Shown here in pieces: positions 55,073 to 64,000 of a stretch of 64,000 nt of DNA; within the stretch, counting starts at the first letter, position 1; each line of letters opens with the position of its first letter. The stretch comes from an uncultured Parabacteroides sp. GTDB taxonomy: Bacteria > Bacteroidota > Bacteroidia > Bacteroidales > Tannerellaceae. Below the pieces are notes generated by a model. That model was not told the DNA's origin. It saw nothing but the letters and a program-made list of their open reading frames with translations, and searched no databases. The DNA lies in NCBI GenBank assembly GCA_949287365.1, contig CASEGC010000015.1, forward strand, positions 93,030 through 157,029, given 5' to 3'. The translations under genes and the position numbers were made by a program.

Positions 55073-57202
55073 TTATTTGATCAAATCAACGCGACCTTGT
55101 ACTTCCGTCAATACCTGCTTAGCGATAGTCGGAGATACTTGAGCGTAATGCGAGAACTGCATGGAAGAAGTAGCGCGTCCTGAAGTAATCGTACGCAAAG
55201 CGGTCACATAACCGAATGTCTCGGCCAACGGAACCTTAGCCTTCACGATACGAGCGCCTGTACGACTTGTCTCCATACCTTCTACTTGTCCGCGACGCTT
55301 ATTCAAGTCACCGATCACGTCCCCCATACTCTCCTCCGGAGTAACCACTTCCATTTTCATGATCGGTTCCATCAATACGGGACCAGCCTTCTCGCAAGCG
55401 TTCTTGAAGGCTTGGATAGCGGCGATCTCGAATGATAACTGGTCAGAATCCACCGGGTGGAAAGAACCATCGATCAACGTCACTTTCAGCTTATCCAACG
55501 CATAACCAGCAAGCACACCATTCTTCATCGCTTTCTCGAAACCTTTCTGTACGGAAGGAATGAACTCCTTAGGCACGTTACCGCCCTTTACCTCATCAAT
55601 GAATTGCAGCGTACCCTCGAAATCCTCATCAGCAGGCTCAATGCGAACGATAATATCAGCGAACTTACCACGACCACCAGATTGTTTCTTATAAACCTCA
55701 CGCAACTCAACCGGCTTCGTGATGGCCTCCTTATAAGAAACCTGGGGCTTACCTTGATTACACTCTACCTTGAACTCCCGGCGCAAACGGTCGATAATGA
55801 TATCCAAGTGAAGCTCACCCATACCGCTGATCACGGTCTGGCCTGTCTCCTCATTGGTCTGTACACGGAACGTAGGATCCTCCTCCGCCAACTTAGCCAA
55901 GCCCATACCTAACTTATCCAAATCCTTTTGGGTCTTAGGCTCGACGGCGATACCGATAACCGGATCTGGGAACTCCATAGACTCCAACGTAATCGGATGC
56001 TCCTCATCGCACAACGTATCACCCGTACGGATATCCTTGAAACCAACACCCGCACCGATATCACCACAACCAATCACCTCCATCGGGTTTTGCTTGTTAG
56101 AGTGCATCTGGAACAAACGGGAAATGCGCTCCTTCTTTCCCGAACGGGAGTTATAGACGTATGAACCCGCACTCAACGAACCGGAGTAAACACGGAAGAA
56201 ACACAACCGACCCACATAAGGATCTGTCGCGATCTTGAACGCCAAAGCGGTCAACGGCTCCTCGAACAACGGCTTACGGATAATTACTTTCTCCGGGTCT
56301 CTCGGGTCCGTACCCTCGATAGCCGGCGTATCTACCGGACTCGGCAAATAAGCGCAAACAGCGTCAAGCAAAGTCTGCACACCTTTATTCTTGAAAGAAG
56401 AACCACAAATCATCGGATTGATTTGCATCGACAAAGTACCCTTACGGATAGCCGCGTGAATCTCCTCCTCCGTAATCGTGGAAGGATCGTCAAAATATTT
56501 CTCCATCAACGCATCATCCACCTCGGCCAAAGCCTCAAGCATCTTGTCTCTCCACTCCTCGGCCTCAGCCTGCAACTCGCTCGGAATCTCATCCACCTCA
56601 TATTCGGCGCCCATCGTCTCATCATGCCAGATGATCGCTTTCATCTTCACCAAATCGACCACGCCTTTGAATGTCTCCTCGGCACCGATAGGAATCTGGA
56701 TGGGGCATGGGGTAGCGCCCAACACCTCCTTCACCTGACGGACCACCTCGAAGAAGTTCGCGCCCGAACGGTCCATCTTGTTCACGTAACCGATGCGAGG
56801 AACGTTATATTTGTCCGCTTGACGCCAAACCGTCTCAGACTGAGGCTCAACACCACCTACAGCGCAAAAAGCGGCGACAGCACCATCCAAGATACGCAAA
56901 GAACGCTCAACCTCAACCGTGAAGTCAACGTGCCCCGGAGTATCGATCAAGTTAATCTTATATTTCTCGTTGTTATATTTCCAGAACGTAGTGGTAGCGG
57001 CGGAAGTAATCGTGATACCGCGCTCCTGCTCTTGCTCCATCCAGTCCATGGTGGCCGCGCCGTCATGTACCTCACCAATCTTGTGAGTCAGACCCGTATA
57101 GAAAAGGATACGCTCGGAAGTCGTAGTCTTTCCCGCGTCGATATGCGCCATGATACCGATGTTTCTGGTGTATTTCAATAATTCGTCAGCTTTTGTTGCC
57201 AT
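55073..57202 (-). CDS. fusA: Elongation factor G
   Basis: The 709-residue translocase has intact GTPase motifs: [19 protein letters not shown] (G1), [13 protein letters not shown] (switch I), DTPGHVDFT (G3 with the catalytic His) and NKMDR (G4), followed by domains II-V. It moves tRNAs and mRNA after peptide transfer. It is the standard EF-G, to be contrasted with the EF-G2 paralog at 20892-23048. It follows rpsG by 27 bp. Confidence 0.98.
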   Translation of the reverse strand: MATKADELLKYTRNIGIMAHIDAGKTTTSERILFYTGLTHKIGEVHDGAATMDWMEQEQERGITITSAATTTFWKYNNEKYKINLIDTPGHVDFTVEVERSLRILDGAVAAFCAVGGVEPQSETVWRQADKYNVPRIGYVNKMDRSGANFFEVVRQVKEVLGATPCPIQIPIGAEETFKGVVDLVKMKAIIWHDETMGAEYEVDEIPSELQAEAEEWRDKMLEALAEVDDALMEKYFDDPSTITEEEIHAAIRKGTLSMQINPMICGSSFKNKGVQTLLDAVCAYLPSPVDTPAIEGTDPRDPEKVIIRKPLFEEPLTALAFKIATDPYVGRLCFFRVYSGSLSAGSYVYNSRSGKKERISRLFQMHSNKQNPMEVIGCGDIGAGVGFKDIRTGDTLCDEEHPITLESMEFPDPVIGIAVEPKTQKDLDKLGMGLAKLAEEDPTFRVQTNEETGQTVISGMGELHLDIIIDRLRREFKVECNQGKPQVSYKEAITKPVELREVYKKQSGGRGKFADIIVRIEPADEDFEGTLQFIDEVKGGNVPKEFIPSVQKGFEKAMKNGVLAGYALDKLKVTLIDGSFHPVDSDQLSFEIAAIQAFKNACEKAGPVLMEPIMKMEVVTPEESMGDVIGDLNKRRGQVEGMETSRTGARIVKAKVPLAETFGYVTALRTITSGRATSSMQFSHYAQVSPTIAKQVLTEVQGRVDLIK

Positions 57203-57229
57203 CTTTCTTTATCTCCTTGTTTGCTATAA

Positions 57230-57706
57230 TTAAAATCTGAAGTGAGCGAACGCACGGTTAGCCTCCGCCATACGATGCATATCCTCTTTTCTCTTGAACG
57301 CGCCGCCTTGGTTATTGAAAGCGTCGACGATTTCGGCGGACAACTTGTCGGCCATCGTCTTTCCACCGCGTTTACGAGCGAAGATAATGAGGTTCTTCAT
57401 TGAAATGGACTCTTTACGATCCGGGCGGATCTCAGTAGGAACTTGGAAGGTAGCTCCACCTACACGGCGAGACTTAACCTCCACCTGAGGAGTGATATTA
57501 TCGAGCGCCGCTTTCCAGATCTCGAGAGCGGACTTCTCCTCATTAGGCAATTTAGCCTTAACAGATTCCAAAGCGGAATAAAAAATATCGAAGGCAATGT
57601 TCTTCTTGCCATCATACATCAAATGGTTCACGAATCTCGTAACCTTTACGTCTCCGAAAACAGGATCCGGCAGGATCTGTCTTTTCTTTGGTTTTGCTTT
57701 TCTCAT
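57230..57706 (-). CDS. rpsG: 30S ribosomal protein S7
   Basis: The 158-residue protein matches uS7: [60 protein letters not shown] and a C-terminal helix ending NRAFAHFRF. It nucleates the 30S head. A 154-bp spacer to rpsL holds nothing I recognise. Confidence 0.98.
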   Translation of the reverse strand: MRKAKPKKRQILPDPVFGDVKVTRFVNHLMYDGKKNIAFDIFYSALESVKAKLPNEEKSALEIWKAALDNITPQVEVKSRRVGGATFQVPTEIRPDRKESISMKNLIIFARKRGGKTMADKLSAEIVDAFNNQGGAFKRKEDMHRMAEANRAFAHFRF

Positions 57707-57860
57707 CTTGTTTTCAAAAAAAATCGTTCTTGTCGTTGGTTGCCTTTATTCGTCTTCAACGGTTCCGCCGAACCATTTACTCAACCTTATAGCCTATCCA
57801 AATAACTCAAACTCGTTTTAACTCTTTAATTTATAAATCTCAGTTTGAAGGCTTGAATCG

Positions 57861-58271
57861 TTACTTCTTCTTACCTTTCGCGGCAGCGGCTGCCTGACCC
57901 GGCTTCGGACGCTTAGCGCCATATTTAGAACGTCTTTGCGTACGACCGTTAACACCCGCCGTATCCAACGTACCGCGTACGATATGATAACGTACACCCG
58001 GAAGGTCTTTCACACGACCACCGCGTACCAACACGATAGAGTGCTCTTGCAAGTTATGGCCCTCGCCCGGAATGTAAGAGTTCACCTCCTTACCATTTGT
58101 CAAACGTACTCTCGCTACTTTACGCATCGCTGAGTTAGGCTTCTTCGGGGTTGTAGTGTAAACACGCACGCAAACGCCACGACGTTGCGGACAAGCGTCC
58201 AAAGCGGGCGATTTACCCTTTACCACCAAAGTCTCCCTTCCTTTTCTAACTAATTGTTGAATTGTAGGCAT
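57861..58271 (-). CDS. rpsL: 30S ribosomal protein S12
   Basis: The 136-residue protein matches uS12: [40 protein letters not shown] and [20 protein letters not shown], with the Lys ([10 protein letters not shown]) and (GRVKDLPG) positions known for streptomycin resistance in their normal state. The C-terminus is Ala/Lys-rich. It is the first gene of the superoperon. Confidence 0.98.
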   Translation of the reverse strand: MPTIQQLVRKGRETLVVKGKSPALDACPQRRGVCVRVYTTTPKKPNSAMRKVARVRLTNGKEVNSYIPGEGHNLQEHSIVLVRGGRVKDLPGVRYHIVRGTLDTAGVNGRTQRRSKYGAKRPKPGQAAAAAKGKKK

Positions 58272-58360
58272 TTCTTTCTTTTTTAACTTTGAATGTATTA
58301 TTTATTAATCTATATACTCTCTATCCCTCCGAAACGCTTCTATCCCCACGTTTCGACCCG

Positions 58361-58368
58361 CGAATTTA
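58361..58368 (-). promoter_or_regulatory. rpsL: -7 box of the ribosomal superoperon promoter
   Basis: The minus strand reads TAAATTCG followed by CG (variant of TAnnTTTG), about 90 bp upstream of the rpsL ATG. No obvious -33. It is the only candidate promoter seen for the whole 18-kb cluster. Confidence 0.4.
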
Positions 58369-58451
58369 CACATTTATTCTATTTTAACGGAACGTAGGCT
58401 TGAGGTATTTCTATTTGTTTAACATTATTTACAGAGTATTCCCAACGTAAA

Positions 58452-58483
58452 CATCCCGACAGGAAGCGATTCCCGCCGGGATG
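58452..58483 (-). terminator. Hairpin after C10 peptidase gene
   Basis: CATCCCG pairs with CGGGATG around a long loop. On the minus strand it is followed by TTTACG. It lies 30 bp after the stop at 58512. Confidence 0.55.
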
Positions 58484-58511
58484 TATTACTTTATATATCT
58501 AAGCCTACTGC

Positions 58512-61500
58512 TCAAATATGGAGCTTGAAGCTCTGTCCGCCTACATATATAATATATGCGCCACTTGGCATCAGTACCATGGTCTCGCCGGCAGGCAAAT
58601 CGACCGTATTGTAGAGTCGTCCGTCGAAGGTGACAATATAGGCTTTGTCCGCCTTCGGGGTACGGATGAATAGACGATTTTCCACCGCCCAAACGTTCAG
58701 GTCGGAATCGTCCACGGACTCAATCGCTGTCACCGGATCCTTCTCAATACCAGTAACGGTGACTACGATATTACTCCGCACGTCCGTAATCGTATAACGC
58801 CCATTCGCACCGGGTGTCAGCTTCTGACCATTCGCCTTCACTACCATATTTGTAGTCACGACGTAACCTTTCTTCGGAGTTATGGTGAACGAGAAATTAT
58901 CTCCCTCCTTCACGGTTGTCGCACTCACGGCGGTAATGGTCGCACCCTCAACCACCGGCAATGTTACGGTATAAGTTACTGGTTCGGGTTCAGCCGGTTC
59001 CTTGACTGTCACCGTAGCGTATGCGGTCAAAGTGGTGGAGATGGTTGTCCCATTAGTAACCGTATGGGTGATAAGACAACGGTATTGATAGACACCCATA
59101 GCCTCAGCGGACACCGTCAGTGTATTCGTTCGCGGAGTAGATGACATAGCGACAGATTTCGTCGCTGGACTTTTGACATCTGTCCAAGTCCCATTTTCCA
59201 GACGCTGCCATTGGAAAGAGACCTCGGCATTCGTAACTACAGTGGCGGTAACAGTCAGCGTAACCGTTTTACCTTCTTCGACGACTTTGTTTTCAATCGG
59301 GTAAAAACTTAAAGCGGCGGTTCCGGTTACACTATGAATCAAACCGGCCTCATCCCTCAAAGAGCCTTTATTCTCTATCGTAGTTCCTTCCAAAGTCGCC
59401 CCATTCGAGGCTTGTATAACCAACGTACCATTGTTCGTTATATCGCCTAAGGTGTTCGCTCCCGACAGCTTCAGCACAACACTGGTTCCATCGTCTACGA
59501 TAAGCGAATTAGAGGTAACGCTACTGATATTCACCTTTATCGGTTCATCGTCCGAAGCCTCCTCTGGTTTCTGGATAGTTATCTTATCCGCAGTACCCGT
59601 CACATTAGTATCTTCAGTGATGACTGTCACCTTCGACGCTTTGGCGGTTATCTTCAGCGTTCCGGTGATACCTTCTTCTTTCAATAAAGTAAACGTACCG
59701 TCCGTATAGGTATAGTCCGTTTCCGCTTCTAAAGGAGTATCTCCCATCGTAACCGAGATCGCTCCATCGTACTCATAACCCTCTTCCGCGGTGAAGGTCA
59801 CTTTGAAACTTACATCCGTCGCACCCTCAAGGAACTGATCCGTGATGGAGGTCGGCTCGGCCTTCACGCCTTTCAAGTCCAATTCTACTCCATAACGGAC
59901 TTCTGGAACGGCTTTGGCGGTAATGGTCAGCGTTCCGATGATGCCACCCTCCTTCAACAAGGTAAACGTACCATCCGTATAGGTATAGTCCGTTTCTGCC
60001 TCTAATGGAGTATCCCCCATCGTAACCGAGATCGCACCATCGTACACATAACCCTCTTCAGCGGTGAAGGTCACTTTGAAACTTACCTCTGTCGTGCCCT
60101 CAAGGAACTGTTCAGAGATAGAGGTCGGCTCAGCCACTACGCCATCCAAGTTCAATACTACCCCATAATGACCCTTCTCCACACCGGCGGCGGTTATCGT
60201 AAGAGCGGACATTACGCTTTGGATAGTCACCTGCCCGGTCTCCGGATTGTACTCATACGCCGTAGCAGGAGTTATGGATATATCCGTCGGCAAATTATAG
60301 TTGTCCGAAGCGACACTCAAGGTAAACGTATAAGTCTCTCCCTCGGTGACCTCCACGCCTTGCGTGATATCCGGATCGGCGGTAAGATTCGTGAGGTTGG
60401 CGGTGACCTTAAATATCGCTACTGCATCAGCGTGAATCTCTAAATTGGAAGTCACAGACGTAATGGCCAGTGTAGCCGACTTCCGGTCTTCCGATAGCGT
60501 ATAGGTATATCCTTCCGTAAGTTCCGTACCGTCATATTTCACCGTAACCGTTTCCGGAAGCAAAAAGCCTTCAGCGGCGGTCAGGTTTATCGTCGCTCCT
60601 TCACCCTGCTTTACAGACAAACCGCTTTCAGGAATATCGGTAGTGATATTCCGCAAACTTGGCGCGGTAATCGTATAGGTAGCGGGTGGCATCGCCTCTG
60701 CCTCAGCCGTAATTACGATATCACCCGTCACATTAGGAATCGTAACCGTTCCATTACTCTTATCATAGGTATAGCCTTCCCCTTCAGTCAATCGCAGACC
60801 TTTCATCGTAACCGTAATCTCTGATGGCAGTAGATAGTCGTCTTCCGCCTGCAAATACAAAAGGCATTCACCGCCTTCCGTAACCGAGGTTACCGACCCA
60901 TTGCCCAAACTTATGTGAGTTAATTCGGGCGTTACCTTATAAGTAGAAACCCCAGCCGGATCTACGATTAGTTGGACACTACCGCCCTCCGCCGGCGTAA
61001 CGCTTTTTCCATCCACAGAGAAGCCTATGGCAAACACGGCATTGTTCGTCTCCGGAATCTCCTTCGAACTCTTCAACTTGAGCGAGTACTCCGTATTCAT
61101 CGCCAATGCACCTAAAGAGACAGCTCGATTTGTATACAAGGAAGAGCCATCACTCCCCAACGTAACCTCTTGGCCATCTAGTCCAAGCAATTGGATATCC
61201 TCCGTTGTCATATTCGTGTTAAACAGGGAAACATTCAACGCCAACGGCTTTCCAACAAGGTCATCAGCCCCACTGACAATCGAGAAGGTAACAGGCAACT
61301 CCGTATCGACCGCTCCACGAATCGGGTTCGTGGCGAAACTGACCTTGACATCCCCGACAAATGACATCGAATGGCCTGTTGACTCAAATACCGATACCCC
61401 ATTGGAATATACCTCCATATCATACGTCAACTTACCCGCCTTATCGGAAAGTACCTTCATATAATTCACGTATGTACCATCCTCCATATCGCTCCGCGCC

Positions 61501-63363
61501 ACGTTAATCTCAAAGGTCCCGTTGTCGTCAATCGTAACCGATGTCCCTGCCCCTGCGCCTTGTATCGAATTATCCGTACCATAATAAATACCTATATGGC
61601 CTTTCCACTCCGCATAGTTCGTGATGGTATAACGAAGCGTCACGTCAGTCTGCCTGCCGGAGAATCCATAAGAGATACCTTGTACATTGTTATAAGCAGA
61701 CTGGTCGTTAGCCAATCCGGTCACTTTCAAGATGTTCTTATCGAAATTATTCCAATAGACACTGACAATCATCGGTTGCTCCGGCTCGTCCGGATTATCT
61801 TCCGTTTGGCTGATTTGCCCATCGTTATTAACGCCTAACGGCACGGTCTCCAACGTGTTCATCACTTCCCAACTCTCACCATCAGCGGAACAAAGCAGCG
61901 TGACGTATTGCCCTTCGGATAATGGGGTGGATAACGTAAGGTTACTTGAATAATCGCTATAAGAATAGTATATTCCAACTTCTTTAACCTCCATCTTCCT
62001 TTCCGTCTTTGATACCGGAGCCTGGATAATATCACCATTCGCATCTACCACGCCTAATTCTATATAAAACGTATGCGTGTCGATCGCACAATACTTGACA
62101 TCAAAACTAACGGTGACATCATTTCCTCCTATACTATAATTCGCTCGTGTCAGGTAGGGTCGCATATAATACTTCTCACCCGTTTGTTCCGGACGAATAT
62201 TCAAGAGAGCGCCTTGTCCATCGCTATAACCATATCCGTCCCCGTCATCATCCAACACAGAGAGTTGATAATAACCATTGCTACTGCCATCCCATCCCCA
62301 ATTGATATGAAACAAACCTTCCGGCGTGTAGCCATCACATACAAACGCATGACCTCCCTTCGTACTCGGATTCGTACCATCATAAATCAAAGGATAACCA
62401 GCATCCAACTCCGTGCGAAGCAGCTCTTTCCACTCTTCCCAACGATACGCCTCACGCTGCAAATACCGAATAGACGGGCTATAACCAAATACTTCGGATA
62501 ACACTTTCGCGACCCATATCGTCGCGGCTCCACTTTCTCTTATATATAGCGTACTTCATCTCCACGTTCGCTCCACAATGATAAAGCAATTTCGCCACGG
62601 CATCCGCCTGTGTATCCGTATAACTCACGCCGCTATAAGCCGGAAGCATGTTATCCCAGTCATAACCACCGCTATAATCAAGTTGATATCCTCCATATCT
62701 TCCATCCACCGAATAGTAGTTATATTCCGGTGGATTCACCGCTTGGGTAGGATACTTATGGAATTTCATGACAATACCCATTGCCGTAGCCACGCAACCG
62801 GTAACGGCATGCCTTCCACTGATTTCCGGCGTCATCCGGTTATAAGGTTCGTTTTGCCCCCAGTTCGCCGTTTCCAATAAGGCTCCAGAACCTACGGACC
62901 GCAACGCCGTGCCGTTCACGTAATGGTTCCACTCGGCGGAGATGGCGGGAGTGGCCTCTATGCCTTTATCGTTCGCCCATGCGATTTGCTTTTGATAGCC
63001 CGCCAGCCACGCCCGAAGGTTCTCCGGCAGGTTATCGGGGTCGAAATTACCCGCGTCGGAGTAACCGAGCACGGGACGCACACGGTCGTCGCCCGCCACG
63101 ATGACGAAACCACCATCGCCGGGCACGTTGAACACGAAGTAATCCGCCACGTCCGCCGTGGAGGAGGCGTTACGCAGCGCGGAGCCCGTTTGCCCCGGAG
63201 CGGCGGCGTAAACCAGCGACAGCTCGCCCGCCGAACGCAACGAGGAGCCTCGCGACGCGACAGTCTCCGCCACCTCGCGAGCCGTCACCACATCGATACG
63301 TTCCGCCCACGCTTGGGTAGCCGCGAGACCGAACGCCAAGAACAATAGTAAATGTTTTCTCAT
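58512..63363 (-). pseudogene. Secreted C10-family cysteine peptidase with giant C-terminal region, frameshifted
   Basis: The 5' frame (63363 to ~62550) has a signal peptide (LLLFLAFGLAATQAWA), a propeptide and the C10 (streptopain-like) catalytic cysteine Cys190 in HAVTGCVATAMG. The 3' frame (to 58512) continues VAKVLSEVFGYSPSIRY and holds the catalytic His in TKGGHAFVCDGY and the INWGWDG motif. The join is one base out of frame near 62535-62550 (minus-strand TATAAGAG); dropping one A would give a 1616-residue protein. After the protease come about 1,100 residues of Ig/bacterial repeat-like domains, including a ~93-residue tandem duplication. The end resembles a type IX sorting domain (FIRTPKADKAYIVTFDGRLY). 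Homologs include Bacteroides fragilis Bfp and Porphyromonas PrtT proteases. Confidence 0.8.
59630..60175 (-). repeat. Tandem ~93-residue duplication inside C10 peptidase tail
   Basis: Two adjacent segments are nearly the same: both contain EGYxYDGAISVTMGDTPLEA and TDYTYTDGTFTLLKE and end in a TITAKA or KITAKA segment. The DNA is also very close, for example around the GGAGTATC(T/C)CCCAT words, which suggests a recent duplication. Confidence 0.8.
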
Positions 63364-63414
63364 GCTGAATAAATTAGAATGACGATAATTATTGATATTT
63401 ATTAAGTAGTATAT

Positions 63415-63519
63415 CCGACATGTCGGGGTGTCGTATGCCCGACATGCCAAGATGTCGTATATGCGACATGCCGAGGTGTCGGAGGTACGACATGCCGGCA
63501 TGTCGATGGTACGACAAGC
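63415..63519. repeat. 24-bp tandem array, GACATGCCGGCATGTC core (family 4)
   Basis: Four 24-bp units plus a partial one, starting at 63415, 63439, 63463 and 63487. Each has GACATG and its complement, and the best has the palindrome GACATGCCGGCATGTC. It fills the space between the DUF4469 stop (63520) and the leader of the C10 gene (start 63363). Confidence 0.85.
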
Positions 63520-64000
63520 CTACACCGTGCCGGGGGTCTCCTCCTCCTCTTCGCTGTCGCCTACCGTCAGCAGGATGGGGAACTCGTAGGTGCGCGGCTC
63601 TTTGGTCGTCCGGTAATTGGAGCCAGATTGCGTGGTGATACTCAGGCGATACTGGCCGTCGGTGAGGCTCTCGGGCACCTCCACGATTTGCTCGGAGGTG
63701 GTGCTGCGGGTGTAATACTCCACCTTCACCGGCTCCGCGTCAGGCTCGTCATTCGTGAAGTAGATGCCGTTCGCCGGATTGTCCCCTTTCACGAGCAGGT
63801 TCGCCCCCGTGATGATGAGGTTCTTGCCCGGCGTTATTTGGCCGTTCACGCTCCCGGTGCGCACGTCCGTCACTTGGTTGATGACCGGACCGGTGGTCGC
63901 CTTGTTCAGGTTGAAGGTCACCTCCTTCAGCGCGTCCAGCAACGCCTTGCCGGGGGTGAAGGTCACGCCCACCTTGTTCTTCTCCGGGTCGAACTTGGGC
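63520..64000 (-). CDS. DUF4469-domain protein, 3' part, with acidic tail
   Basis: The frame is open at the right edge, so only the last ~160 residues are seen. They contain the DUF4469 pattern (GPVINQVTDVRTGSVNGQIT, PGKNLIITGANLLVKGDNPA, GIYFTN, YRLSITTQSG), predicted as an Ig-like beta sandwich. In Bacteroidetes this domain usually follows an HU-like DNA-binding domain, so the missing N-terminus probably binds DNA. After the domain comes a short acidic end, EEEEETPGTV, like the ETPSVV ends of both DUF6261 genes in this window. High GC as in those genes. Confidence 0.75.
   Translation of the reverse strand, partial: PKFDPEKNKVGVTFTPGKALLDALKEVTFNLNKATTGPVINQVTDVRTGSVNGQITPGKNLIITGANLLVKGDNPANGIYFTNDEPDAEPVKVEYYTRSTTSEQIVEVPESLTDGQYRLSITTQSGSNYRTTKEPRTYEFPILLTVGDSEEEEETPGTV

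Noticed and set aside
40251-58271. Missing tuf and adk genes in the ribosomal cluster as an anomaly
   Set aside because: Absence of tuf after fusA and map directly after secY is the ordinary arrangement in Bacteroidetes, not a deletion.
63364-63501. N-terminal extension of the C10 peptidase by 46 residues
   Set aside because: This stretch translates the 24-bp array into Cys-rich 8-residue repeats and would bury the signal peptide; the ATG at 63363 precedes a standard signal.
1-64000. Prophage, transposase or integrative element
   Set aside because: I saw no integrase, transposase, relaxase, phage structural gene or tRNA attachment site in the window.

Overview
The window looks like a chromosomal segment of a gut-type Bacteroidales bacterium, most likely Parabacteroides or a close Tannerellaceae relative. 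The genus is an inference. The evidence is the gene families (serine palmitoyltransferase, GldH, RicT, EF-G2, DUF6261, DUF4469, C10 peptidase, Wzi, GH2 and a beta-helix enzyme), the absence of Shine-Dalgarno-led starts, and promoters of the Bacteroidetes type (TAnnTTTG at -7).

Left part (1-9.6 kb): end of rodA, then ricT-gldH on the minus strand, a secreted racemase-like protein, sphingolipid entry enzyme spt divergent from a lipid kinase, trmN6 and lon. Middle (9.7-34 kb): a DUF6261 gene; the operon sppA-lpxK-thiL; a damaged membrane ferredoxin; a sugar isomerase-like protein; MATE transporter; metY; a glycosyltransferase; the GTPase-degenerate EF-G paralog (EF-G2); Wzi-like outer-membrane protein; plsC; a 56-aa membrane protein; a GLUG-repeat surface protein; a frameshifted second DUF6261 gene; a CobD-like aminotransferase; and a GH3-serine hydrolase fusion. 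Then come rplS and a two-gene glycan unit (beta-helix/PDZ protein followed by a GH2 enzyme).

Right part (40.2-58.3 kb): one uninterrupted minus-strand superoperon, rpsL-rpsG-fusA followed by the S10, spc and alpha clusters to rplQ. It contains secY, map, infA, rpmJ and rpoA, with no tuf gene. It is followed (58.5-63.4 kb) by a very large secreted C10 peptidase gene split by a frameshift, and by a DUF4469 gene running off the right edge.

The most unusual signal is not a gene. Nine intergenic arrays of short tandem units share one architecture: 3-8 units of 21-24 bp (or 40-42 bp), each containing a palindrome. The sequences fall into six apparently unrelated families. Eight of the nine lie just upstream of a gene start, usually tens of bases beyond the -33 region. 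One 90-bp type occurs three times with fixed length. Both DUF6261 genes are preceded by ~40-bp arrays and followed by the same hairpin, and they share an acidic ETPxxV C-terminus with the DUF4469 protein. Several genes are broken by small indels (C10 peptidase, DUF6261 copy 2, membrane ferredoxin), so either recent decay, phase-variable slippage or assembly error must be considered. No rRNA, tRNA, insertion sequence, CRISPR array or phage was recognised.
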